A program made the position numbers and the translations under genes. The notes under the pieces were generated by a model. It did not search any database, had not been told where the DNA came from, and saw only the letters and a list, made by a program, of their open reading frames with translations. From positions 91,670 to 155,669 of the forward strand of contig JAAXKB010000039.1 in the NCBI GenBank assembly GCA_012269545.1: a stretch of 64,000 nt of DNA. The letters run 5' to 3'. The stretch comes from Gammaproteobacteria bacterium (GTDB taxonomy: Bacteria; Pseudomonadota; Gammaproteobacteria; Pseudomonadales; Azotimanducaceae). Shown here piece after piece: positions 8,227 through 20,336 of this stretch (positions within the stretch are counted from its first letter, which is position 1; each line of letters starts with the position of its first letter).

Positions 8227-9063
8227 CTAGCAAACGGGCCTTTTCCAGCCTGAGAACGTCTGACACGAGGGACAGTAAACGGTACTGCGCTGTCCGAGTG
8301 TCTGGAGCTTAAGCGTGGATCTGCACACACGACATGCCTGATCTTGCCGGCCATAAACATTGAGGCTTTGTTTAAAGTACCCGGGTTGACCATCGGATCC
8401 CACAAAATCACGCAGAGTGGTCCCTCCGACATTTATCGCATTGGCTAGAATTTGACGAATGGCCTCCGCCAAATACTGATACGCCAAGCGGCTGACACGA
8501 TGCGCTGCCACCCCCGGCCGTATACCAGCACGGAACAGAGATTCTGCGGCATAGATGTTGCCGACGCCCACAACGACCTTGCCGTCCATGATGAAATTTT
8601 TCACGGCAACACGTCTGTTTCGCGATGTTTCAAAAAGGTAATCACCGGAAAATTCATTCCCCAGCGGTTCCACTCCCAACTTGTTTAACAGCCAATGGGT
8701 TTCCGTTGGGTTGGGAGCAAAGTGAAAACTGCCAAAACGCCTAGGATCGTTATATCTCAGCCAAGGACCGTTTTGCATTTCGATATCGACATGATCGTGC
8801 AGTCGCGGCTCATCGTCTGGTGACACCACTCGCAAGCTGCCAGACATGCCTAGGTGAACCACCAAGGCGCCAGCCAGAGTTTCTATCAATAGGTATTTGG
8901 CGCGCCGACTGACGCTAAGTACAGGGCTGCCCGACAGGTGCTCGGGCAGCGATACCGGCCATCGCAGGCGATGATTGCGCACATGAACTCGTTGGATCGT
9001 GTGCCCGGTCAGATAGGGCTCAATCCCCCGTCGAGTCGTTTCGACTTCCGGGAGTTCGGGCAT
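8227..9063 (-). CDS. mutM: Formamidopyrimidine-DNA glycosylase MutM/Fpg
   Basis: This base-excision repair enzyme removes 8-oxoguanine and formamidopyrimidines. The N-terminal MPELPEVET contains the catalytic Pro2 and Glu3, and the C-terminal zinc finger is intact (CRVCRS and CPSC). The start lies 3 nt past the rpmG stop, so the gene is translated from the rpmB-rpmG-mutM transcript, a linkage common in gammaproteobacteria. Length 278 aa is normal. Confidence 0.96.
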   Translation of the reverse strand: MPELPEVETTRRGIEPYLTGHTIQRVHVRNHRLRWPVSLPEHLSGSPVLSVSRRAKYLLIETLAGALVVHLGMSGSLRVVSPDDEPRLHDHVDIEMQNGPWLRYNDPRRFGSFHFAPNPTETHWLLNKLGVEPLGNEFSGDYLFETSRNRRVAVKNFIMDGKVVVGVGNIYAAESLFRAGIRPGVAAHRVSRLAYQYLAEAIRQILANAINVGGTTLRDFVGSDGQPGYFKQSLNVYGRQDQACRVCRSTLKLQTLGQRSTVYCPSCQTFSGWKRPVC

Positions 9064-9066
9064 CTC

Positions 9067-9222
9067 TTACTTGATCTTGCCTTCTTTGTAGATCACATGC
9101 TTTCGTACGACAGGATCGTACTTTTTGATCTCCATCTTGTCTGGCGTGTTCTTCTTATTCTTGTCGGTAGTGTAGTAGTGCCCTGTTCCGGCGCTTGATA
9201 CCAACTTGATCTTATCTCGCAT
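9067..9222 (-). CDS. rpmG: 50S ribosomal protein L33 (zinc-independent type)
   Basis: This 51-residue gene is not in the ORF track. On the minus strand it reads [19 protein letters not shown] and ends [11 protein letters not shown], clearly bacterial L33. It has no cysteines, so it is the C-minus form that does not need zinc. It sits between rpmB and mutM with short gaps, in an operon. Confidence 0.96.
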   Translation of the reverse strand: MRDKIKLVSSAGTGHYYTTDKNKKNTPDKMEIKKYDPVVRKHVIYKEGKIK

Positions 9223-9273
9223 GAAAATTTTCCTATTCGTGTCGAGTGCTATCGCAAATCAGCCTGCGGTAAT

Positions 9274-9510
9274 TTAAACCTTGTGGCCTGCTGCGCGTAC
9301 GTCTTTGAGTACCTCGTCAATACCCTTCTTGTCGATGATCCGCATGCCGTTAGAAGACACTCGCAATTTCACATAGCGCCTTTCTGATTCAACCCAAAAA
9401 CGGTGGGTGTGAAGGTTCGGCAAAAAACGGCGACGGGTCTTATTCATCGCGTGGCTGACATTGTTTCCAGCCATCGGGCGCTTTCCTGTGACTTGGCATA
9501 CTTTGGACAT
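9274..9510 (-). CDS. rpmB: 50S ribosomal protein L28
   Basis: The N-terminus [21 protein letters not shown] is diagnostic for L28, and the 78-aa length matches E. coli. It is the first gene of rpmB-rpmG-mutM. A good sigma-70 promoter lies about 30 nt upstream. Confidence 0.97.
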   Translation of the reverse strand: MSKVCQVTGKRPMAGNNVSHAMNKTRRRFLPNLHTHRFWVESERRYVKLRVSSNGMRIIDKKGIDEVLKDVRAAGHKV

Positions 9511-9539
9511 AATGGGAGTCCCAAAAAATTTGAGGCGCG

Positions 9540-9568
9540 TTTATACCAAAGTGGTTCAAACAGGGCAA
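9540..9568 (-). promoter_or_regulatory. Sigma-70 promoter of rpmB-rpmG-mutM
   Basis: On the minus strand TTGCCC and TATAAA are separated by 17 nt, a near-consensus housekeeping promoter, placing transcription start about 20-25 nt before the rpmB ATG. Confidence 0.65.
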
Positions 9569-9627
9569 CAAAAGCGGCCCAAAAGGGTCCAAAAACACGC
9601 TTTTTCGTATTATCCCGGCGTGGGCTG

Positions 9628-10359
9628 CTAGAGCAAGCCCCGCATTTGTAGCGAGACCCAAGAGTGAGAACTGACCACAATGTGATCCACTAATCGTATC
9701 TCCACTTGAGCCAGTAAATCAGAGAGCGCGCGAGTTAGCACGATATCCGCTTGGCTAGGCTCCGCGTTTCCGGAAGGGTGATTGTGACCAATAATGATTG
9801 CTGCAGCATTGTGCTCCAACCCACGCCGCAGAACTTCCCTTGCATGCAAGTGTGTTCGGTCAATGGAGCCATGAAACATTATCTCGAATCCAAGCTGTTC
9901 ATTTTTCGCATTAAGAAACAAACAGGCAAAGGCCTCATGGGGCAGCGTGCCCATGCGTTTACGCAGGTACTCAGATACCGCTGAGGGATCCTGAAAACAC
10001 TTCGTTTTAACCAGCACACTTTCTGTATCCCGCACGCCCAACTCCTGGATAGCCTTGATTTGCGCGGCCTTTGCTAAACCTACGCCGTGAACTGCCCGCA
10101 AAAGGTCCATCGGCGCGGCAAGCAGGCCACTGATGCCTCCAAATTCGCCAAGCAGGCGGCGGGCCAATTGCACTGCATCTTCACCGGGCGCACCACTGAC
10201 CAGACAAATCGCCAGCAACTCAGCCGTGGACATCCCGGCGGCACCGTAACGACTCAAGCGTTCCCTTGGCTGTTCGCCTTCTACCCAGTTTGCAATAACG
10301 CTAGCACTCGCTTCGGTGTTACCCTTATCGCGAAGCTGTTGAGGTCTTTTTGAAGCCAT
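9628..10359 (-). CDS. radC: RadC family JAB/MPN-domain protein
   Basis: The N-terminal helix-hairpin-helix part (ERLSRYGAAGMSTAELLAICL) is followed by a C-terminal JAB/MPN+ domain with the metal-binding motif HNHPSGNAEPSQAD. The role of RadC is unsettled; the old DNA-repair assignment from E. coli was not upheld. I use the ATG at 10359 (MASKRPQ) with an AAGGT site upstream, giving 243 aa. The track's 31 extra residues would overlap the divergent coaBC start. The radC-coaBC divergent pair next to rpmBG is conserved. Confidence 0.9.
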   Translation of the reverse strand: MASKRPQQLRDKGNTEASASVIANWVEGEQPRERLSRYGAAGMSTAELLAICLVSGAPGEDAVQLARRLLGEFGGISGLLAAPMDLLRAVHGVGLAKAAQIKAIQELGVRDTESVLVKTKCFQDPSAVSEYLRKRMGTLPHEAFACLFLNAKNEQLGFEIMFHGSIDRTHLHAREVLRRGLEHNAAAIIIGHNHPSGNAEPSQADIVLTRALSDLLAQVEIRLVDHIVVSSHSWVSLQMRGLL

Positions 10360-10417
10360 TTTTTTACCTTGATCCGACGCTGTATTTCCATTCGCGCACC
10401 ACATAGAGGAATGGGCC

Positions 10418-11662
10418 ATGCCCGAGACGTCAAACCTGTCAGGACAACACATTCTGCTTGGTATCAGCGGCGGAATCGCTGCCTACAAAACTCCGATTCT
10501 TGTGCGCCGACTCGTCGAGGCAGGTGCGTCCGTTCAGGTCGTGATGACCGCAAATGCTCACCAGTTTGTTACCGCTACCTCGCTTCAGGCAGTCAGCGGC
10601 AACCCCGTTCGCGACGATTTATGGGATGCCGCAGCGGAAGCGGCCATGGGGCATATCGAGCTGGCGCGCTGGGCGGATCAAATCCTGATCGCACCGGCAA
10701 CAGCCAGCATGATCGCCCGACTGGCCACTGGTGAGGCCTCGGACCTGTTAAGCACACTGTGCTTGGCGAGCCCGGCTCCTGTGAGCGTCGCTCCTGCCAT
10801 GAACCAGCAGATGTATCAGCATCCCGCGGTTCAGCGAAATCTGGCGTCCCTCGAAGCGGATGGATACCGCATCATTGGGCCTGATAGCGGCGATCAAGCC
10901 TGCGGCGATCAAGGCCCCGGACGCATGACCGAACCCGAGGATTTGCTCTCGGCACTTGCCCAGCACCCCCTCTCAGGCGACGACGCCGGATCTCTCACTG
11001 GCTGCACTGTAATGGTGACGACGGGGCCAACACGTGAGGCCATTGATCCTGTGCGCTACATCAGCAACCACAGCTCGGGTTTGCAGGGCTTGGCAATTGC
11101 TGAATCCGCGCGACGGGCGGGTGCCACGGTGATTTTGATCGCCGGCCCTGGGGTCCCAAGCGCGCACTGGCAGATCGAACGACGAGACGTCACAACCGCT
11201 CAAGAGATGTACGAAGAAGTGCATAACTCCCTGCCTGCTGCGGATATTTTTATTGGCGTTGCAGCAGTCGCCGACTACCGGCCCGCCAACTCAGAGGCGC
11301 AAAAAATCAAGCGTCATCGTCACGCGGATTCCGATATGAAGCTGGCGCTGGTGGAAAATCCGGACATCATTGCCAGCGTGGTTCAGTCTGGTCAGGTTAA
11401 GGTTGTGGTGGGGTTTGCCGCCGAAACCAACGACACCCTGAACAATGCAAGGGAAAAACGAGCACGCAAAGGCTTGGACGCAATCGTGGTCAACGATGTT
11501 TCTGACCGCAGTATAGGCTTCAACAGCACCAATAATGCCGTGACCTTGATTCATGAGCACGGTGAAGTGGCTTTTGGAACGCAGCCCAAAACAGTGATCG
11601 CCGACCAGCTTATTCGCGAGCTCACACCGATTTTCACCGCAAAAACCGCGCAGAAGCTTTAA
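10418..11662 (+). CDS. coaBC: Bifunctional phosphopantothenoylcysteine decarboxylase / phosphopantothenate-cysteine ligase CoaBC
   Basis: Two steps of coenzyme A synthesis are fused. The N-terminal flavoprotein half (ISGGIAAYK, PAMNQQMY, residues 1-190) decarboxylates phosphopantothenoylcysteine. The C-terminal half (TTGPTREAIDPVRYISN, about 195-405) is the CTP-dependent ligase. Length 414 aa is normal. algC follows after 23 nt. The dut gene that often sits between coaBC and algC in pseudomonads is missing here. Confidence 0.96.
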   Translation: MPETSNLSGQHILLGISGGIAAYKTPILVRRLVEAGASVQVVMTANAHQFVTATSLQAVSGNPVRDDLWDAAAEAAMGHIELARWADQILIAPATASMIARLATGEASDLLSTLCLASPAPVSVAPAMNQQMYQHPAVQRNLASLEADGYRIIGPDSGDQACGDQGPGRMTEPEDLLSALAQHPLSGDDAGSLTGCTVMVTTGPTREAIDPVRYISNHSSGLQGLAIAESARRAGATVILIAGPGVPSAHWQIERRDVTTAQEMYEEVHNSLPAADIFIGVAAVADYRPANSEAQKIKRHRHADSDMKLALVENPDIIASVVQSGQVKVVVGFAAETNDTLNNAREKRARKGLDAIVVNDVSDRSIGFNSTNNAVTLIHEHGEVAFGTQPKTVIADQLIRELTPIFTAKTAQKL

Positions 11663-11685
11663 CGCAGATAAGGACCAACAGCACC

Positions 11686-13077
11686 ATGAGCGATGTAGAG
11701 CAGGCATTAAACCTTGATTCGGGTATTTTTCGTGCCTACGACATTCGTGGCATATCCACCCAAAATTTGACCGACGAAGTGGTCTATTGGATCGGCAGAA
11801 GCTTCGCGACAGCCGCGTTAGCCGAAGACCAACGCACCGCAGTAGTGGGGCGCGATGGGCGCCTTTCCAGTCCAGCTCTCGAAAAAGCCCTAAGCCGCGG
11901 ACTGTGTGAAGGTGGGATGGATGTCATCTGCATTGGCTTGGTGCCCACACCCTTGCTCTACTTCGCGACGCACGAACTAAAAACCGGTACGGGCATCATG
12001 ATCACCGGCAGCCACAATCCGCCGGAATACAATGGTCTGAAAATGATGATAGATGGCGTCACGCTGGCTGAAGAGCGCATCCAAACTCTGCTGCACAACT
12101 TGCAGCGCAACACGCTAAGCACGGGTAGCGGCGATGTCTCAACTACCGATGTCGCGCCGGCTTTTATCGCCAAAATGCTGCCCATTTGCGAACTTAGCCG
12201 CCCGTTGAGCGTGGTTGTAGACTGCGGAAATGGGGTCGCCGGAGGCATAGCTCCCAAAATCATTGAGGCCTTGGGCTGCACCGTAACACCCCTGTTTTGC
12301 GAGGTTGACGGTAACTTTCCGAATCATCATCCGGACCCCGCAGAGCCTGAAAATCTGCAAGACCTGATTGCCAAGGTCAAAGAAACCGCAGCTGATATCG
12401 GCCTAGCATTTGATGGCGACGGCGATCGGGTTGGCGTCGTTACGCCGACGGGCAACATCATCTGGCCCGATAAATTGATGATGTTTTTTGCAGAGGACAT
12501 TTGTCGCCGTCACCCGGGCGAAACCGTGATTTTTGATGTGAAGTGCAGCCGCTACCTGCCCGAAGTCATCCGCGAGGCGGGCGGCATCCCATTGATGTGG
12601 AAAACTGGGCATTCGCACATCAAGGCCAAGATCAAGGAAACCAACTCACCCTTAGCCGGAGAATTCAGCGGCCACCTTTGTATTGCGGAAAATTGGTACG
12701 GCTTCGATGACGCCATTTTTGCTGCGGGCCGCTTGCTCCAGCTCCTTAGCCAAACCGACGCTGGTGCTGACGAATGCTTCGCCAAGTATCCGCAGACCGT
12801 TACGACCTCCGAGATTAAAATCCAGACCACGGAAGAGCACAAATTCGCCGTCATGCAGGCGCTGACGGAAACAGGCGATTTTGGTGATGGTGCTCTGACC
12901 GAAATCGACGGCATACGTGTGGACTTCGACAAGGGATGGGGGTTAATTCGTCCCTCCAACACCAGCCCGGTTTTGTCGCTGCGATTCGAAGCAGACACGA
13001 AGTCGGCCTTACTTGATATTCAAAAGCTGTTTCAAACCGAACTACAAAAAGTAGACAGCTCATTAGTGTTTCTGTAG
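11686..13077 (+). CDS. algC: Phosphomannomutase/phosphoglucomutase AlgC
   Basis: This enzyme interconverts hexose 1- and 6-phosphates for LPS, exopolysaccharide and nucleotide-sugar synthesis. The phosphoserine loop TGSHNPPEYNG, the magnesium loop FDGDGDRVG and the sugar-binding GEFSGHLC are all present in the right order, and the 463-aa length fits the Pseudomonas AlgC type. The C-terminal phosphate-binding part (RPSNTSPVLSLRFE) is intact. It lies between coaBC and argB in a presumed operon. Confidence 0.95.
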   Translation: MSDVEQALNLDSGIFRAYDIRGISTQNLTDEVVYWIGRSFATAALAEDQRTAVVGRDGRLSSPALEKALSRGLCEGGMDVICIGLVPTPLLYFATHELKTGTGIMITGSHNPPEYNGLKMMIDGVTLAEERIQTLLHNLQRNTLSTGSGDVSTTDVAPAFIAKMLPICELSRPLSVVVDCGNGVAGGIAPKIIEALGCTVTPLFCEVDGNFPNHHPDPAEPENLQDLIAKVKETAADIGLAFDGDGDRVGVVTPTGNIIWPDKLMMFFAEDICRRHPGETVIFDVKCSRYLPEVIREAGGIPLMWKTGHSHIKAKIKETNSPLAGEFSGHLCIAENWYGFDDAIFAAGRLLQLLSQTDAGADECFAKYPQTVTTSEIKIQTTEEHKFAVMQALTETGDFGDGALTEIDGIRVDFDKGWGLIRPSNTSPVLSLRFEADTKSALLDIQKLFQTELQKVDSSLVFL

Positions 13078-13086
13078 ACCCAATAG

Positions 13087-14608
<1,522 letters not shown>

Positions 14609-14617
14609 GCTCCGAAT

Positions 14618-15259
14618 CTAGAGCGCGCAGTGCTCCTCAACGTAAACCTGCATGGCATCGAGAGCCTCAGATTGGGCAGGCTGCTGGCTGAGATAAGCCA
14701 ACACGTCTGAAACGTGAGCGATGCTGATCACCGGCGCTGCTAACTCATTGCGCAATTCGGACACTGCAGTTTCGTCCGACCCCGCCATCACTTCCGCACG
14801 ATCCATCGCGATAACAACACCAGCAATCTCGGCATCTTCTGATTGAATCAGATTCGCAGCACCGCGTATGGCCTTGCCCGACGTCAACACGTCATCGAGC
14901 ATGAGCACTCGACCGCTGACCGGTGCGCCAACCAACAGGCCGCCTTCGCCATGGTCCTTGGCCTCTTTGCGATTGTACGCAACCCCAACATTGACGCCGC
15001 GCTGGGCCAAGGCCATTGCAGTGGCAACAGCAATCGGTATGCCTTTGTACGCCGGCCCGAACAGCAAATCGAATTCCACTCCGGAATGCAGCGCAGCCTC
15101 GGCATAGGCGGCGCCAAGTTCCGTATAGGCAGCGCCACTGGCGACCGATCCGAGGTTAAAAAAGTAAGGGCTGACGCGCCCGGAGTTTAGGGTAAAACGT
15201 CCGAATTTCAGGACGTTTTGCTTCACCAGAAAGTCTATGAATTGTTTTTTATCTGTCAC
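14618..15259 (-). CDS. pyrE: Orotate phosphoribosyltransferase PyrE
   Basis: PyrE makes orotidine 5'-phosphate from orotate and PRPP in pyrimidine synthesis. The PRPP-binding motif VLMLDDVLTSGKAI and the substrate-side FGPAYKGIPIA are clear. The initiator is GTG at 15259 with an AGGTAGG site; no in-frame ATG fits. Length 213 aa matches E. coli. It is downstream of rph on the same strand with an 11-nt gap, the conserved rph-pyrE order. Confidence 0.96.
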   Translation of the reverse strand: MTDKKQFIDFLVKQNVLKFGRFTLNSGRVSPYFFNLGSVASGAAYTELGAAYAEAALHSGVEFDLLFGPAYKGIPIAVATAMALAQRGVNVGVAYNRKEAKDHGEGGLLVGAPVSGRVLMLDDVLTSGKAIRGAANLIQSEDAEIAGVVIAMDRAEVMAGSDETAVSELRNELAAPVISIAHVSDVLAYLSQQPAQSEALDAMQVYVEEHCAL

Positions 15260-15270
15260 AGCATCCTACC

Positions 15271-15966
15271 TCAGGCCAGTGCAGCCTGCTGAACCTGCAG
15301 CAATTGTTCCGTGCCTTTTTCTGCTAAATCGATCAGCTGAGCGAGCTCCGATTTGGTGAAAGGCGCAGCTTCTCCCGTGCCCTGAAGTTCGATGAATCCA
15401 TCGCCCAAGCGGACCACATTCATATCTGTTTCGGCGTTGGAGTCTTCAGCATAATCCAAATCGAGAACTGGCGTGCCGCGATAGATACCAACGCTGACGG
15501 AAGAAACAAACCCCACCAGCGCATCCTTCGCTGGAATACTGTGAATGGCATCCGCCAAGGCCAAAGCACCCCCGGTGATCGATGCGGTTCGAGTGCCACC
15601 GTCGGCCTGAATCACATCACAGTCGATGCGAATCGTGCGCTCGCCCAGTTTCTTCATATCAACCATGGCGCGCAGTGAGCGGCCAATTAGCCGCTGTATT
15701 TCAACGGTCCGGCCATTTTGCTTGCCCCGGGCCGCTTCCCGATCGTTTCGTGTATTCGTCGCGCCTGGCAGCATGCCATATTCAGCGGTTACCCAACCCT
15801 CGCCTCGACCACGCAAAAAACCCGGCACAGAATTTTCAACCGAGGCAGTACAAATCACCTTGGTGTCGCCGAATTCCACCAGCACTGAGCCCGCTGCGTG
15901 TTTCGTAAACTGTCGGGTAAAACGGATGTTTCTAAGCTCATCATTGGCTCGTCCACTGGGTCGCAT
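15271..15966 (-). CDS. rph: Ribonuclease PH
   Basis: RNase PH is a phosphorolytic 3'-exoribonuclease that trims tRNA 3' ends. The N-terminal [12 protein letters not shown], the central [22 protein letters not shown] and the catalytic region [15 protein letters not shown] are all present. The track's start at 16029 adds 21 unlikely residues; the ATG at 15966 has an AGGAGACTTT site upstream and gives 231 aa. It is divergent from yicC, as in many gammaproteobacteria. Confidence 0.96.
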   Translation of the reverse strand: MRPSGRANDELRNIRFTRQFTKHAAGSVLVEFGDTKVICTASVENSVPGFLRGRGEGWVTAEYGMLPGATNTRNDREAARGKQNGRTVEIQRLIGRSLRAMVDMKKLGERTIRIDCDVIQADGGTRTASITGGALALADAIHSIPAKDALVGFVSSVSVGIYRGTPVLDLDYAEDSNAETDMNVVRLGDGFIELQGTGEAAPFTKSELAQLIDLAEKGTEQLLQVQQAALA

Positions 15967-16119
15967 AAAGTCTCCTGATAGACATGGGTAAGGAACGAAG
16001 GCACGGTAAGGAAGTTCTGAGACCGACACAATATAAATTTACGCGACCGGTTACCTTCGCAGGCTTAAAACATGCGTTAAACTCGGGAGTTTCAAGCCAC
16101 CACCAGCGATATCAGCACT

Positions 16120-16980
16120 ATGCACAGTATGACGGGCTTCGCCAGAGGCGAGAGCAAGACGTCCGATTACCACTTGGTGTGGGAACTCAAGACGGTCAAC
16201 CACCGGTATCTCGAAACGACTTTTCGACTGCCAGAATCACTGCGAAGCATTGAACAGCAGCTGCGCCATAGCGCAAGGAATGCGCTTGCCCGGGGCAAGC
16301 TAGACGCCATTCTGAAACTCGAAACAACCCAGCCCGCAAGCGCACTCACCGTCAACGAAACCTTGCTCGATGCGCTGCTGGAAAATGCTGCCGTCATAGC
16401 CGCGAAGGCACCGAACACGGCCCCGATGAGCCAAAACCAGCTGCTTTCATGGCCTGGGGTGCTCTGTCAATCCGACACGGTGCTATCTGACATGGCAGCG
16501 GCAGCCATCGATCTTTTCAACGAAAGCCTGAGCGACCTCGCTACCGCTCGGGCAGGCGAGGGCAGCAAGCTGTACAAGATCGTCAAGTTAAATCTCGACG
16601 CCATCGATGCGCAGGTACAACAATTAGAACCCATTGCCGCGACGCTCCCGGCTCTGCAGCAACAAAAGCTGCAGCAGCGTATCGACGAGTTATCGGTTAA
16701 GGTTGACGCCGAACGGCTAGCGCAAGAAGTTGTGCTTCTGGCCCAAAAGGCCGATGTGCGTGAAGAGCTGGATCGGTTAGCGATTCATGTGGAACAAGCT
16801 CGGGCCCTGATCGAGGGGCCTGGTCCGCACGGCCGACGACTGGATTTTTTAACACAGGAGCTAAACCGTGAGGCCAACACCCTCGGCGCTAAAGCCGTGT
16901 GCAGTGACACATCTCTCGCCTCAATCGAGTTGAAAGTCCTCATCGAGCAGATCCGTGAGCAAGTGCAAAACATCCAGTAG
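16120..16980 (+). CDS. yicC: YicC family endoribonuclease
   Basis: The N-terminus MHSMTGFARGE and the C-terminal region GRRLDFLTQELNREANTLGAKA are hallmarks of the YicC/YloC family. Family members have been reported as endoribonucleases acting on small RNAs such as RyhB; that activity is family knowledge, not visible here. Length 286 aa is normal. It is divergent from rph and upstream of gmk. Confidence 0.92.
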   Translation: MHSMTGFARGESKTSDYHLVWELKTVNHRYLETTFRLPESLRSIEQQLRHSARNALARGKLDAILKLETTQPASALTVNETLLDALLENAAVIAAKAPNTAPMSQNQLLSWPGVLCQSDTVLSDMAAAAIDLFNESLSDLATARAGEGSKLYKIVKLNLDAIDAQVQQLEPIAATLPALQQQKLQQRIDELSVKVDAERLAQEVVLLAQKADVREELDRLAIHVEQARALIEGPGPHGRRLDFLTQELNREANTLGAKAVCSDTSLASIELKVLIEQIREQVQNIQ

Positions 16981-17128
16981 CCGCAGCAATCAACCGCGCA
17001 AATCAGTAGAGATCTCAAGCAAATCTCAACTTCGCTGGGCAAGTTCCATGATACTTGATTAAATAAGCCGCAAGGGTCCACACCGAACACCAGTCATCTG
17101 GCTTCAAAGCAAAAACAAAGAATCCGTT

Positions 17129-17746
17129 ATGCAAGCAGGTAGTCTTTTCCTCGTATCCGCCCCCTCCGGAGCTGGCAAAACCTCTCTGGTTAATGCCGCC
17201 TTGGAGGCCGACTCCCAGTTGGTGGTCTCTGTTAGCCACACGACCCGACCAGCTCGGGGCGGCGAGGTTGACGGGGAAAATTACTTCTTTGTCAGTGATG
17301 ACCAATTCGTGCAGATGATCGAGGAAGGCAAGTTTCTTGAGCACGCCAATGTGTTCGGCAAGCGATACGGCACATCGAAGGCCGAAGTGGCGGCCAAGCG
17401 CGCACAAGGCAAGGACGTGATTCTTGAAATCGACTGGCAGGGCGCACAACAAGTTCGCGAGACTATTCCTGACGCCATCAGCGTATTCGTATTACCTCCT
17501 TCGGTTGACGAACTGGCCGCTCGCCTCACCTCTCGCGGGGAAGACACGGCCCAGAGTATTGAAAAGCGTCTTGGCGAGGCCAAGCTGGATATGTCCCAAG
17601 CCGTTCACTTTGATTATTTGGTCATCAACGCTGACTTTGAAACGGCGGTACAGGACTTTGCAAGTATCGCGCAGGCCGCTCGCCTCAGCAGAGCGGCTCA
17701 ATTGCAAAAAAACGATGTGAAAGAATTGGTTGGAGCAGACTTTTAA
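17129..17746 (+). CDS. gmk: Guanylate kinase
   Basis: Gmk converts GMP to GDP. The P-loop [11 protein letters not shown] lies at residues 9-19, followed by [21 protein letters not shown], the GMP-binding segment. Length 205 aa is typical. It begins the gmk-rpoZ-spoT-ridA-recG run, a conserved order that links guanine nucleotide supply with (p)ppGpp metabolism. Confidence 0.96.
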   Translation: MQAGSLFLVSAPSGAGKTSLVNAALEADSQLVVSVSHTTRPARGGEVDGENYFFVSDDQFVQMIEEGKFLEHANVFGKRYGTSKAEVAAKRAQGKDVILEIDWQGAQQVRETIPDAISVFVLPPSVDELAARLTSRGEDTAQSIEKRLGEAKLDMSQAVHFDYLVINADFETAVQDFASIAQAARLSRAAQLQKNDVKELVGADF

Positions 17747-17823
17747 GTTCTCTCTATCTTGTCTTGGAGAGGAGCAGGCTGTATTCTTTCTTTCCCTTTT
17801 CCGCCACCTTAAACGAGAAATTC

Positions 17824-18120
17824 ATGGCCCGTATTACCGTTGAAGATTGCTTAGAGCATGTGGATAACCGTTTTGATCTCGTCATGCTGGCCAGCCGACG
17901 TGCACGCGCACTGCGTAATTACAACACCGAGGCATTGGTGGAAGAAGAAAACGACAAGCCAACCGTGATCGCTCTGCGTGAAATTGCCAAAGGCGTCATG
18001 AGCCACGAGCTGCTGGACAGCCAAGAAATTTCCCCCGAAGACGAGGAAATTAACACCGACTTCAGCGTGGCAAATTTAGACGCTGGTCGATTGGGAGACC
18101 ATGAGTCTGCCGCAGGCTGA
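17824..18120 (+). CDS. rpoZ: RNA polymerase omega subunit
   Basis: The protein reads [20 protein letters not shown] and then [10 protein letters not shown], diagnostic for omega, which helps assemble RNA polymerase and forms part of a ppGpp site. The track starts 20 residues too early; the ATG at 17824 gives 98 aa, close to the usual 91. The 3' end overlaps the spoT start by 20 nt, suggesting coupled translation. Confidence 0.96.
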   Translation: MARITVEDCLEHVDNRFDLVMLASRRARALRNYNTEALVEEENDKPTVIALREIAKGVMSHELLDSQEISPEDEEINTDFSVANLDAGRLGDHESAAG

Positions 18121-20299
18121 GACTCGCGAAGAGTCCTATTTTGTCGCCCAGCTGGCGGCCGAGGCCAAGCGGCACGATGTCGCGGCTCCCGCTACCATTG
18201 ATTCTCTTATTGCGAATCTCACCTACCTCAGTGACGAGGAAATTAACCTCGTCAGAGACGCCCATGCTTACGCAAGTCAAGCTCATCAGGGCCAGCACAG
18301 GCGAACCGGGCACGACTACATCACGCACCCCACCGCTGTTGCCCAGATTTTAGCCAACATGAACATGGACCATCAGTCTCTGATGGCCGCACTGCTGCAT
18401 GATGTGATTGAGGACTCGGAAACCAGCCGAGCCTATCTGGGTGAAATTTTCGGTTCCTCGGTTGCGGACATCGTTGACGGCGTTTCCAAATTGAGCAAAA
18501 TTTTTGCCAGTCGAGACGAAGCGCAGGCTGAGAACTTCCAAAAGATGGCCATGGCCATGGCAAAAGACATCCGTGTCATTATGGTCAAGATGGCTGACCG
18601 CTTGCATAACATGCGCACGATCGGCGTTATGTCCGACGCCCAGCGCAAACGTATCGCAAGAGAAACGCTAGATTTTTATGCGCCTATCGCCAACCGGCTC
18701 GGCGTCCAGATGATCAAGAGCGAACTGGAGGAACTTGCTTTTCGTGCGCTTTATCCGCTGCGCTCGGACCGTATTGCCCGCGCCGTAACTGCCGCTAGAG
18801 GCAATCGTAAGGCCATGGTCGACGAGGTGCAGACTAGTATTGCCACGGCGCTGAATCGCGAGGGCATCGTGGCCGAAGTGATCGGCCGGCAAAAACATAT
18901 CTTCTCCATTTATCGCAAGATGAAGACCCAACATAAGTCATTCGCTGAGATCATGGACGTCTTTGGCTTCAGAATTATCGTTGACCAACCCGACGCTTGC
19001 TACCGAGCACTCGGCGTCGTGCACGGCTTGTACAGCCCATTGGCCGCTCGCTTCAAAGACTATATCGCCATACCCAAGGTGAACGGCTATCAATCCTTAC
19101 ACACATCTCTCATGGGGCCCCATGGCGCACCTATCGAGGTGCAAATTCGGACCAAACAACAACAGGCCGTTGCGGAAAATGGTATTGCCGGACATTGGCT
19201 ATACCGGTCCAATTCAGAATTTGAGACCAGCCAACAGCGCGCTCGGCAGTGGGTCTCCGATTTGATGGAGCTGCAGAGCCGAGCGGGCAATCCGATGGAA
19301 TTTATCGAGAGTCTGAAAATCGATTTATTTCCGGATGAGGTCTACGTTTTCACGCCTAAGGGCAAAATTCTGGAGCTGCCACGAGGCGCCAGCCCTGTCG
19401 ATTTTGCCTATTGCGTGCATACGGACATTGGCAACAGCTGCATGAGCTGCCGGATTGACGGCCAATTGGCGCCATTGTCCCAACAGCTGCAAAGCGGCCA
19501 AAAAGTTGAAATCATCACCGCGCCGGACAGCAAACCCAACCCGGCCTGGCTGAACTTTGCGGTCACATCAAAAGCTCGCTCCGCCATTCGCAGCGAGCTA
19601 AAACAGCAGCAGGGCAGCCAATCCATCGCACTGGGCCGGAAACTGCTCAACCGTGTATTGGGTGCCGCCAATACCAGCATCGCCGAACTGGACTTCAGAC
19701 GGCTACGCCGGGTGTTTTCGGCGCTTGGCGTGCGCAAACTTGACGAGTTGCTGGAAAGCATTGGCAATGGCGATGTTTCCGCTCACTTAGCGGCACAAAA
19801 GCTGCTGTCCGCTGACAACCCGAACTATCAGGCCATTGCCGTTGAAGGCGCGGGGCCAGTGACAATTGCTGGTGGCGAAGGTCTGGTGGTGAGCTATGGG
19901 CGATGCTGCGGACCCTTACCGGGTGACCACATCGTCGGTCATATGACCCCCGGCAAAGGATTCGTCGTACACGTGGAGACCTGCAACAATTTGAATGAAG
20001 TTCGCCGGCGCACGCCCCATGAAATAACGCCGGCGCGCTGGACCTCTGACGTGGATGATGAATTTCAAACAGTCCTGCGGGTCAATGTGCGTCGGCGCAA
20101 AGGCATCATGGCAGAAGTCGCAGCGGAAATTACCTCTTGTGATGCCGGCGTTGAGAGCATCAATATCGAAGAGCGCAACGCTGAAATCAGCACCGTTAAT
20201 GTGGGCATAACCGTACGCAACCGCGACCACTTGGCCAAACTTATGCGTCGACTGCGACGCATTACCACAGTCATCAACGTCGCCAGGCGCGTCAGCTAA
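18101..20299 (+). CDS. spoT: Bifunctional (p)ppGpp synthetase/hydrolase SpoT
   Basis: The protein has the full RelA/SpoT layout: an N-terminal HD hydrolase domain ([10 protein letters not shown], then [11 protein letters not shown]), a synthetase domain ([19 protein letters not shown]), a TGS domain ([31 protein letters not shown]) and a C-terminal ACT domain. The intact HD motif shows a hydrolase-competent SpoT-type enzyme rather than RelA. Its place after rpoZ is the classic one. The ATG at 18101 lies inside the rpoZ 3' end; at 732 aa the length is slightly above the E. coli 702. Confidence 0.95.
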   Translation: MSLPQAETREESYFVAQLAAEAKRHDVAAPATIDSLIANLTYLSDEEINLVRDAHAYASQAHQGQHRRTGHDYITHPTAVAQILANMNMDHQSLMAALLHDVIEDSETSRAYLGEIFGSSVADIVDGVSKLSKIFASRDEAQAENFQKMAMAMAKDIRVIMVKMADRLHNMRTIGVMSDAQRKRIARETLDFYAPIANRLGVQMIKSELEELAFRALYPLRSDRIARAVTAARGNRKAMVDEVQTSIATALNREGIVAEVIGRQKHIFSIYRKMKTQHKSFAEIMDVFGFRIIVDQPDACYRALGVVHGLYSPLAARFKDYIAIPKVNGYQSLHTSLMGPHGAPIEVQIRTKQQQAVAENGIAGHWLYRSNSEFETSQQRARQWVSDLMELQSRAGNPMEFIESLKIDLFPDEVYVFTPKGKILELPRGASPVDFAYCVHTDIGNSCMSCRIDGQLAPLSQQLQSGQKVEIITAPDSKPNPAWLNFAVTSKARSAIRSELKQQQGSQSIALGRKLLNRVLGAANTSIAELDFRRLRRVFSALGVRKLDELLESIGNGDVSAHLAAQKLLSADNPNYQAIAVEGAGPVTIAGGEGLVVSYGRCCGPLPGDHIVGHMTPGKGFVVHVETCNNLNEVRRRTPHEITPARWTSDVDDEFQTVLRVNVRRRKGIMAEVAAEITSCDAGVESINIEERNAEISTVNVGITVRNRDHLAKLMRRLRRITTVINVARRVS

Positions 20300-20336
20300 A
20301 ACCAACCCAGCTTCGGGTTAACATCTTAGGAAAACT

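Noticed and set aside
9570-9591. Hairpin GGACCC-TTTT-GGGCC as terminator of radC
   Set aside because: The stem is short and mismatched and the T-run is interrupted; too weak to list.
11663-11685. Missing dut gene between coaBC and algC as a finding
   Set aside because: The 23-nt gap shows dut is absent here, but it is often located elsewhere, so no conclusion follows.
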